From the NCBI GenBank assembly GCA_964617715.1, contig CAZTZN010000132.1:1-13093 (forward strand): DNA of 13,093 nucleotides, in the 5' to 3' direction. The notes beneath the pieces are model-generated. The model was not told the DNA's origin. It ran no database searches and was given only the letters and a program-made list of their open reading frames with translations. Within the stretch, counting starts at the first letter, position 1; each line of letters begins with the position of its first letter. The translations under genes and the position numbers were made by a program. This stretch comes from JALGVA01 sp964617715. GTDB taxonomy: Bacteria; Armatimonadota; Zipacnadia; Zipacnadales; UBA5352. Shown piece by piece: positions 7,333 through 13,093 of this stretch.

Positions 7333-7384
7333 CCCACCAGAGCTTTCCGTGCCGCCTGCCCGGGCGGCCATGGGGGAGTGAACC

Positions 7385-8497
7385 ATGAGCGGCGGGGGCG
7401 CGTCACAAGACGAGGCCTGGCTGACCCTCAGCCTCAGCGGGCTGGCGCCGCGCCATCAGCGCGCCCTGGTTGAGGCCGAGGGCTCGCCTGAGGCGGTCCT
7501 GGGCGCCGAGAACGCCGCGCTTACCCGCGTGGACGGCATCACCGCCACCCAGGTCAGTAAGTTGCGCGCCGCGCAGGCCCGGGCCGACATCGCGGCCACG
7601 CTCGAGTCACTGGCCGAGCTGGGGGCGGAGCTGCTCCCCTTCACCGACGAGCGCTACCCGGCCCTGCTGCTGGAGACGGCAGATCCACCACCGCTGCTTT
7701 ATGTGCGCGGGGAGATGACTTCGCGCGACGACCTGGCGGTGGCGCTGGTGGGCACGCGCCGGCGCACACCCTACGGCGAAATGGTGGCGCAACGGCTCAC
7801 CGCCGACCTGGTGCGGCGCGGCTTCACCATCGTCAGTGGGCTCGCAGTCGGCATTGACGCCGATGTGCACGCCGCGGCGGTGGAGGCGGGCGGGCGCACC
7901 ATCGCGGTGCTCGCCTGCGGGATCGATGTCGATTACCCCAGCGCCAACCGTGAGCTGCGCGAGCGCATCGTGCAGTCCGGGGCGGTGGTGACCGAGCTGG
8001 CACCGGGGACACCGCCCACGCGCGATCGCTTCCCGCAGCGCAACCGCATCCTCAGCGGCCTGGCGCTGGGCACGGTGGTGATCGAGGCGCCGAAGAAAAG
8101 TGGCGCGCTCATCACGGCTCGGCTCGCCGCGGAGGAGGGCCGCGAGGTGTTCGCCGTGCCGGGCAACATCACCAGCCCGGTGAGCCGCGGCTGCCACGCG
8201 CTGCTGCGTGAGGGAGCTACGCTGGTGGAGACCGCCGAGGACGTCGTGGACGGCCTGGGCATCATGCTTGAGGCCGTGCCCGAACGCGAGCCCGAGCAGG
8301 AGCGGCGGCGCAAGCTCGAGGATCTGCCCGGTGATCAGCAGCAGGTGCTGGATGCGCTCAGCCATCAGCCGCGCAACATCGACGATGTCACTGCGGACTG
8401 TGGCCTGGCCGCCGCGCAAGTGTCGGCGGCGCTGATGCTGCTGGAGGTCAAGGGGCTGGTCCGACGCTTCCCGGGCAACCAATTCGTGCGCATCTGA
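7385..8497 (+). CDS. dprA: DNA processing protein DprA (Smf)
   Basis: The product is 370 residues, the usual length of full DprA. In known systems DprA binds single-stranded DNA entering the cytoplasm during natural transformation and loads RecA onto it. Residues 10-75 form a helical SAM or HhH-like N-terminal domain. The Rossmann-like core spans about 80-292 and carries VGTRRRTPYG (122-131), SGLAVGID (151-158), FPQRNRILSG (216-225), EAPKKSGALITA (234-245) and FAVPGNITSP (256-265), all family hallmarks. A winged-helix domain at about 305-370 ends in GLVRRFPGNQFVRI. ATG 7385 has GGGGGAG 6 nt ahead. No promoter is obvious after the terminator-like hairpin. topA follows after 37 nt and is probably co-transcribed, a common bacterial gene order. 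Presence of dprA alone does not prove competence: no com genes are in the window. Confidence 0.97.
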   Translation: MSGGGASQDEAWLTLSLSGLAPRHQRALVEAEGSPEAVLGAENAALTRVDGITATQVSKLRAAQARADIAATLESLAELGAELLPFTDERYPALLLETADPPPLLYVRGEMTSRDDLAVALVGTRRRTPYGEMVAQRLTADLVRRGFTIVSGLAVGIDADVHAAAVEAGGRTIAVLACGIDVDYPSANRELRERIVQSGAVVTELAPGTPPTRDRFPQRNRILSGLALGTVVIEAPKKSGALITARLAAEEGREVFAVPGNITSPVSRGCHALLREGATLVETAEDVVDGLGIMLEAVPEREPEQERRRKLEDLPGDQQQVLDALSHQPRNIDDVTADCGLAAAQVSAALMLLEVKGLVRRFPGNQFVRI

Positions 8498-8534
8498 TTA
8501 CTCAATCCGCAAACGCGATTGCAGGGATGGTTCT

Positions 8535-11018
8535 GTGTCTGGCAAGAAGGCAATAATCGTCGAGTCACCGACCAAGACACGTACGCTGTCGAGCTTCCTC
8601 GGCGATGACTATGAACTCATCGCCTCGATGGGCCACGTGCGCGACCTGCCTGAGGACGAGATGGCGGTAGACGTCGAGGGCGACTTCGAGCCCCGCTACG
8701 TCGTGCCGCAGAGCGCGAAGAAGACCATCGCCGCGCTGAAGAAGGCCGTCAAGGAGGCCGACGAAGTCTACCTGGCCACCGACCCGGACCGCGAGGGCGA
8801 GGCCATCGCCTGGCACATCATGGACGAGCTGGGGCTCGAACGCGCCCGCCGCATCCAGTTCAACGAGATCACGCGCGAGGCGGTGCTGGAGGCGCTGGCA
8901 CACCCGGGCGAGATCGACATCTCCCGCGTCCAGGCCCAGCAGGCGCGGCGCATCCTCGACCGCCTGGTCGGCTACTCGATCAGCCCGGTGTTGTGGAAGC
9001 GCCTCGGCCGCGGCCAGAGCCTGAGCGCCGGGCGTGTGCAGTCGGTGGCGCTGCGCCTGATCACCGACCGTGAGCGCGAGCGCCTGGCCTTCGAGCCCGA
9101 GGAGTACTGGTCGATCACCGCGCTGCTGTCGCCCGGCGACGAGGGTGAGCAGTTCGAGGCCGAACTGAAAACCATCGAGGGCGAGGACGCCGAACTGTCC
9201 TCCGAGGAACAGGTCGCGCCCATCGTCGCCGAGCTGCGCGAGGCGCAGTACCGGGTGGCCGAGGTGGAGAAGACCCAGCAGCGGCGCAACCCGCGCCCGC
9301 CCTTCATCACCAGCACGCTGCAGCGCGCGGCCGCCAACCGCCTGGGCTTCTCAGCACGCAAGACCATGACCGTGGCCCAGCAGCTCTACGAGGGCGTGCA
9401 GTTGGCCGACGACGCGCACGGGTTGATTACCTACATGCGCACCGACTCGACCAACATCGCCGCCGCGGCGCGCAGGGCCGCGACCGGCTACATCGAGCAG
9501 ACCTGGGGGAAGCAGTTCGTCGGCCCGGGGGCAACCGGCAGGAAGACCAAGGGCGCGCAGGAGGCGCACGAGGCCATCCGCCCGACCGACGTGAGCCACA
9601 CGCCCGAGAGCCTCAAGAGCATCCTGAGCAAGGACCAATTCGCCCTCTACGATCTGATCTGGCGGCAGTTCGTGGCCTCGCAGATGGCGCCGGCGGTGGT
9701 TGATCAGACCGGTGTGAACATCGAAGCGGGGCGCTACGGCCTGCGCGCCACCGGCCAGGTGGTGATCTTCCCGGGCTGGTACGCGGTCATGGAGCGCGAC
9801 GACGAGGACAAGTCGCTGCCCACGCTGGAGGAAGGCCAGGAGCTGGCGCTGGTCGATCTTGATCCGCAGCAGCACTTCACCCAGCCGCCGCCACGTTACA
9901 CCGAGGCTTCGCTGGTGCGCGAGCTGGAGGCCAACGGCATCGGCCGGCCCAGCACCTACGCGGACATCATCGAGACGCTGCGCCGACGCAAGTACGCACG
10001 CATGGAGAAGCGCCGGTTCGTCCCCACGGACCTGGGGTTCGCGGTGGCCGATTACCTGATGGACAACTTCCCGGAGATCATGGACATCGAGTTCACCGCG
10101 AATGTCGAGGAGGAACTCGACACCGTCGAGAGCGGCGAGCGCGACTGGCGCCAGGTGCTGCGCGAGTTCTACGGACCCTTCGAGGAACGCGTGCGCCGGG
10201 CCGAGGAGGCGCCGCCTGAGGTGCTGGAGGGCGAGAAGTGCCCCGAGTGCGGCGGAAGGCTGCTGGTGCGCTACTCGCGCCACGGCAAGTTCGCGGGCTG
10301 TGAGAACTACCCGGACTGCGGGTACACCCGCGATCTGAGCGTCAACGGACGCGCGCCCGCCGAGCCTGAGGAGACCGAGTATACCTGTCCGAAGTGCGGC
10401 CGGCCCCTGCTTATGCGCACGGGGCGGCGCGGCCCGTTCTTCGGCTGCAGCGGCTACCCCGAGTGCGATTTCACCGCCGACGTGGGGGAGGATGGCTCGC
10501 CGCAGCAACGTCAGGAGCCGATGGTCACCAACGAGACGTGCCCGGAGTGCGGCAAGCCGTTGATCCTGCGTACCGGACGACGTGGCAAGTTCCTGGGGTG
10601 CTCGGGCTACCCGAAGTGCCGCTACACGCGCGACTACCAGGGCGAGGACGTGGTGGGCAAGGCCGCGGACGTGGTCGAGGGCGATGGCGAGACGGCCGCG
10701 CCCGCCGACGACAACCGTGTGCCGGTGGTCTGCGACAAGTGCGGCGCGCCCATGGTGGTGCGCAGCGGCGCGCGCGGGCGCTTCCTGGGCTGCAGCGCCT
10801 ACCCCGAGTGCAAGGGCACGCAGCCGATCAGCGTGGCCATCGCGGCCGGCTGGGAGCCGCCGCCGCCGGAGAAGCTGGGCGAGCAGTGCCCCGAGTGCGG
10901 CAAGGACCTGGTGGTGCGCGTGGGCAAGCGGGGCAAGTTCATCGCCTGCAGCGGCTATCCGAAGTGCCGCTACACGCGCGACTACCAGGGCGACGGCGAG
11001 GAGTCGGAGACTGACTGA
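8535..11018 (+). CDS. topA: DNA topoisomerase I (type IA) with five C-terminal zinc ribbons
   Basis: The product is 827 residues. Type IA topoisomerase I relaxes negative supercoils by nicking one strand and passing the other through. The TOPRIM domain (about 4-115) has Glu10 in AIIVESPTK and the acidic triad D83-P-D85-R-E87. The catalytic tyrosine is Tyr300 in GLITYMRTDST. SLSAGRVQSVALRLI, EAHEAIRPTD and GIGRPSTYADII are further core signatures. The C-terminal end carries five CxxC(x about 15-17)C(x about 5)C zinc ribbons starting at Cys569, 618, 669, 733 and 785; all four cysteines are present in each. Ribbons 3 and 5 share a nearly identical stretch. The start is GTG 8535 with AGGGA 7 nt ahead and the expected start MSGKKAIIVESP; no ATG is close. 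A small bulged hairpin (8503-8521) lies in the 37-nt gap after dprA. The next gene abuts or overlaps the 3' end. Confidence 0.98.
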   Translation: MSGKKAIIVESPTKTRTLSSFLGDDYELIASMGHVRDLPEDEMAVDVEGDFEPRYVVPQSAKKTIAALKKAVKEADEVYLATDPDREGEAIAWHIMDELGLERARRIQFNEITREAVLEALAHPGEIDISRVQAQQARRILDRLVGYSISPVLWKRLGRGQSLSAGRVQSVALRLITDRERERLAFEPEEYWSITALLSPGDEGEQFEAELKTIEGEDAELSSEEQVAPIVAELREAQYRVAEVEKTQQRRNPRPPFITSTLQRAAANRLGFSARKTMTVAQQLYEGVQLADDAHGLITYMRTDSTNIAAAARRAATGYIEQTWGKQFVGPGATGRKTKGAQEAHEAIRPTDVSHTPESLKSILSKDQFALYDLIWRQFVASQMAPAVVDQTGVNIEAGRYGLRATGQVVIFPGWYAVMERDDEDKSLPTLEEGQELALVDLDPQQHFTQPPPRYTEASLVRELEANGIGRPSTYADIIETLRRRKYARMEKRRFVPTDLGFAVADYLMDNFPEIMDIEFTANVEEELDTVESGERDWRQVLREFYGPFEERVRRAEEAPPEVLEGEKCPECGGRLLVRYSRHGKFAGCENYPDCGYTRDLSVNGRAPAEPEETEYTCPKCGRPLLMRTGRRGPFFGCSGYPECDFTADVGEDGSPQQRQEPMVTNETCPECGKPLILRTGRRGKFLGCSGYPKCRYTRDYQGEDVVGKAADVVEGDGETAAPADDNRVPVVCDKCGAPMVVRSGARGRFLGCSAYPECKGTQPISVAIAAGWEPPPPEKLGEQCPECGKDLVVRVGKRGKFIACSGYPKCRYTRDYQGDGEESETD
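10605..10645 (+). repeat. Direct repeat copy A within topA (zinc ribbon 3)
   Basis: These 41 bases match 10953-10993 at 40 positions; the one difference is silent (TAC against TAT). Both copies encode GYPKCRYTRDYQG plus the first bases of the next codon. Offset is 348 nt, a whole number of codons. The near-identity at synonymous sites, compared with looser similarity of the other ribbons, points to recent duplication or gene conversion. Confidence 0.8.
10953..10993 (+). repeat. Direct repeat copy B within topA (zinc ribbon 5)
   Basis: Second copy of the 41-nt repeat that starts at 10605. It ends 22 nt before the topA stop codon, so the extreme C-terminus of the protein repeats the end of ribbon 3. 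Confidence 0.8.
10998..11003 (+). promoter_or_regulatory. Possible ribosome binding site for a CTG start overlapping the end of topA
   Basis: GAGGAG inside the last topA codons lies 7 nt before CTG 11011, which opens the frame of the following membrane protein as (M)TEQGSEATARAP. The site is better than anything before GTG 11056 and allows coupling to topA translation. CTG starts are rare, so this is a suggestion only. Confidence 0.4.
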
Positions 11019-11055
11019 GCAAGGGTCGGAGGCCACCGCGCGGGCGCCCGCCAGT

Positions 11056-13093
11056 GTGCTGGCGGGGGTCTTCCTCATGGCACTGTCCGTGCTGGCCTTC
11101 GAGGTCGCGTTGACCCGCGCCTTCAGCGTGCTGCTGCGCTATCACTTCGTCTTCCTGGCGATCGCGCTGGCCACGTGCGGGTTGGGCGTCGGCGGTCTGC
11201 TCGATTTCCTGTGGTTGCGGGGGCGCTCGGCGCCGCGCGGCACCGCCGCCCTCAGCCTGCTCGCGCTCGGAACCGCCGTGACCTACGCGGGCTCGGTCGC
11301 CCTGCTGTTCTCGCAGCCGATGGCCGCCCATCTTACCTCGCTCACGGTGGTCGGTGGCATCTGCATCGTGCCCTTTATCCTCGCCGGGGCCTTCCTTAGC
11401 CGGTGCTTCGCCGGCTGGTCGCACCAGGGCGGGCGCATGTACTTCTACGACCTCACCGGCGCCGCGCTGGGAAGTTGCGCGGTCATCATCGCCCTGCAAC
11501 TGCTGGGCGCGACCGGGGTGCCCTTCCTGTGCGCGGCGCTGGCGGGAATCGCCGCCGCGGTGGTGGCGCCCGGCATGGTCCTGCGCGCCGTCGGCGCCCT
11601 GCTGGCGGTCGCCGGGGCAGTGGCGGTGGGCCTGTCCGCCCGTGCGCCGCTCATCGATTTGCCCGCCGTGCCGCCCGATGCGGGCCATGCCGCCAAACCG
11701 CTCTTCCGGGAACTGGGCGATCCGAGCATTCCGGCGCGCATCGTCTACACCGACTGGAACGCTTTCGCGCGCACAGACGTTGTTGCCTATGCCCGGCCCG
11801 ACGGCACCTGGCACCCCGAAGACGACCTGTTCGTCTACACCGACGGCGAGGTCCCGACCAACCTGATTCACTTCAACGGCGACCTGGCCGATGTTGCGGC
11901 ACGCTACGAACGCTTCATCGGCTTCTTCCCGTTCCGCACGATGCGCCCCGAGCGCGTGCTGCTGATCGGCCCCGGAGCGGGGCTGGACGTGCTGCTGGCG
12001 CTGGCGGCGGGCGCGTCGGAGATCGAGGGAGCCGAGCTGAACCCGTCGATGCTGCCGATCGTGCGGCGCTATCGCGACTTCGTTGGCCCGCTGTACGACT
12101 ACGAGAACGTGAAGGTGCGGCAGGCCGAAGGCCGCAGCTACGTGCGCCGCTCGTCACGCAGGTACGATCTCATCTACATGGCGCTGACCAAAACCGCGAC
12201 GACGGCGGCCAGCTCGCTGGCCCTGGTGGAAAGCTACGTGCATACGGTCGAGGGCTTCGAGGACTACCTGGCGCATCTCACCGACCGCGGCCGGCTCGCC
12301 ATCGTCTGCCAGAATCCGCTGGTGCTCACGCGCCTGGTGCTCACCGGGCTGGAGGCGCTGGAGCGCGAGGGCATGCCGCGCGCCGAGGCGCTGCGGCACC
12401 TCGCGGTCATCAGTGTGCCGCGCGATCAGTACCGCTGGGGGCCCTACCGGCACCTGGTGATGGTCAGCCGCAACCCGCTGGCTGCGGAGGACGCGCTGAA
12501 GCTCACGCGCCAGGCCATCGCGCTGGGCCTGCAGCCGGTCTTCCTGCCCGGCGGCTTCGAGCAGGCACCGTTCGCGTGGCTGTCATCGGGCCTGACCATG
12601 CCCCAGTTCCTGGCCCGCTTCAATCAGTGGTGGGTGCCGGGCGATGTCGATGTGACGCCACGAACCGACGACCGGCCGTTCGTCATCGACTTCAATCCGG
12701 GCATCCCGCCCAACATGTCGCGCTTCGTGCTGGCGATCGCGCTGGTGGTGGCGCTGTTCTCGGTGCTGACCATCGTCGCCCTGACCCGGTCGGGCAGGGG
12801 TAGCGCGGGGCCCCTGACCGGGGCGGTGGCCTACTTCCTGCTGCTGGGCGCCGGCTATATGCTGGTGGAAGTGTGTCTGGCGCAGAAGCTGATACTCTAC
12901 CTGGGCTACCCGGCGCTCACGCTCTCGGTGATCCTGTTCTCGCTGCTGGTGGGCAGCGGCGCGGGCAGCCTGTTCAGCCAGGGATGGCCGCGCGAGCGCA
13001 TGTTGCGCTCGGCCGCGCTGGCGGCGCTCACGGTGGCCGCGGCGGTCATCGTGCTGGTGGGGGTGCTACCGGCGATCCTCGACGCCACGCTCG
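11056..13093 (+). CDS. Polytopic membrane protein with spermidine-synthase-like methyltransferase domain (3' partial)
   Basis: The frame is open to the window end: 679 residues from GTG 11056. About seven hydrophobic helices come first, with FEVALTRAFSVLLRYHFVFLAIA near the start and the family-like YFYDLTGAALGS in the fourth to fifth helix region. A soluble domain (about 200-545) has a SAM-binding loop LLIGPGAGLDVLLAL (302-316), acidic Glu327 in EGAELNPSM, and RYDLIYMALTKT (369-380). At least four more helices follow, including GYMLVEVCLAQKLILYLGYP, again typical of membrane spermidine-synthase-like proteins. In true aminopropyltransferases the strand reads YDxIxxD; here that Asp is Ala376, so polyamine synthesis is unlikely and the substrate is unknown. 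Starts: GTG 11056 (no clear ribosome binding site), ATG 11077 (GGGGG ahead but it would clip the first helix), or CTG 11011 with GAGGAG. With any of them the gene abuts or overlaps topA and is probably co-transcribed. Confidence 0.8.
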   Translation, partial: MLAGVFLMALSVLAFEVALTRAFSVLLRYHFVFLAIALATCGLGVGGLLDFLWLRGRSAPRGTAALSLLALGTAVTYAGSVALLFSQPMAAHLTSLTVVGGICIVPFILAGAFLSRCFAGWSHQGGRMYFYDLTGAALGSCAVIIALQLLGATGVPFLCAALAGIAAAVVAPGMVLRAVGALLAVAGAVAVGLSARAPLIDLPAVPPDAGHAAKPLFRELGDPSIPARIVYTDWNAFARTDVVAYARPDGTWHPEDDLFVYTDGEVPTNLIHFNGDLADVAARYERFIGFFPFRTMRPERVLLIGPGAGLDVLLALAAGASEIEGAELNPSMLPIVRRYRDFVGPLYDYENVKVRQAEGRSYVRRSSRRYDLIYMALTKTATTAASSLALVESYVHTVEGFEDYLAHLTDRGRLAIVCQNPLVLTRLVLTGLEALEREGMPRAEALRHLAVISVPRDQYRWGPYRHLVMVSRNPLAAEDALKLTRQAIALGLQPVFLPGGFEQAPFAWLSSGLTMPQFLARFNQWWVPGDVDVTPRTDDRPFVIDFNPGIPPNMSRFVLAIALVVALFSVLTIVALTRSGRGSAGPLTGAVAYFLLLGAGYMLVEVCLAQKLILYLGYPALTLSVILFSLLVGSGAGSLFSQGWPRERMLRSAALAALTVAAAVIVLVGVLPAILDATL

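Noticed and set aside
8503..8521. Small bulged hairpin (CAATC-GC with GC-GATTG) between dprA and topA
   Set aside because: Seven pairs with a bulge and no T-run; too weak to claim terminator or regulation, so noted only in the topA entry.
7385..11018. dprA followed by topA as a special defence or mobile cassette
   Set aside because: This adjacency is common in bacterial chromosomes, and no mobile or defence genes flank it.
9351..11078. Long minus-strand open frame opposite topA (575 codons), and a similar one at 4801-6498 (565 codons)
   Set aside because: Both lie opposite genes with clear families and motifs. Their products are rich in Arg, Ala, His and Gly with no domain pattern, as expected from mirrored codon bias in GC-rich DNA.

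Overview
The window is GC-rich bacterial chromosomal DNA with eight protein-coding genes, all on the + strand and mostly tightly packed. The two outer genes run off the ends. I see no rRNA, tRNA, CRISPR array, insertion sequence, integrase or phage gene. dprA and topA are near-universal chromosomal genes. The other genes (tetratricopeptide, beta-propeller, M16-like and spermidine-synthase-like membrane proteins, plus a glycosidase-like tail) suit an uncultured, GC-rich environmental bacterium. A phylum such as Armatimonadota or Planctomycetota is possible, but the sequence alone does not settle it.

Left part (1-6657), the exported-protein region. The 3' part of a glycosidase-like protein with a beta-galactosidase trimerisation-type domain ends at 1251. 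A spacer of about 240 bp follows and carries a textbook housekeeping sigma-70 promoter (TTGACA, 18 bp, TATAAT at 1421-1450). It drives a secreted, all-TPR protein (1494-3449). Next, in the same orientation and closely spaced, come an M16-peptidase-like protein that has lost its zinc-binding and catalytic motif (3512-4792) and an exported PQQ-type beta-propeller protein with EPGM-repeat linkers (4828-6657). The spacing suggests one transcript for three envelope proteins. All three look like scaffold or binding proteins, not enzymes.

Middle (6658-7384). A 217-bp spacer contains a strong GC hairpin and leads into a small two-helix membrane protein of LapA-domain type (6875-7267). A terminator-like hairpin (7298-7332) follows, so the right-hand genes probably form a separate transcription unit.

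Right part (7385-13093). dprA (natural transformation and RecA loading) is followed after 37 bp by topA (DNA topoisomerase I, with five C-terminal zinc ribbons). topA abuts or overlaps a polytopic membrane protein with a central spermidine-synthase-like methyltransferase fold, which is cut by the window end. That fold lacks the usual catalytic Asp, so polyamine synthesis is unlikely.

No clearly new system stands out. The points most worth a second look are the three-gene exported module with its degenerate M16 protein, the doubtful 5' end of that gene (likely a one-base indel or an unusual start), the consensus promoter, the possible CTG start overlapping topA, and the duplicated zinc-ribbon segment in topA.
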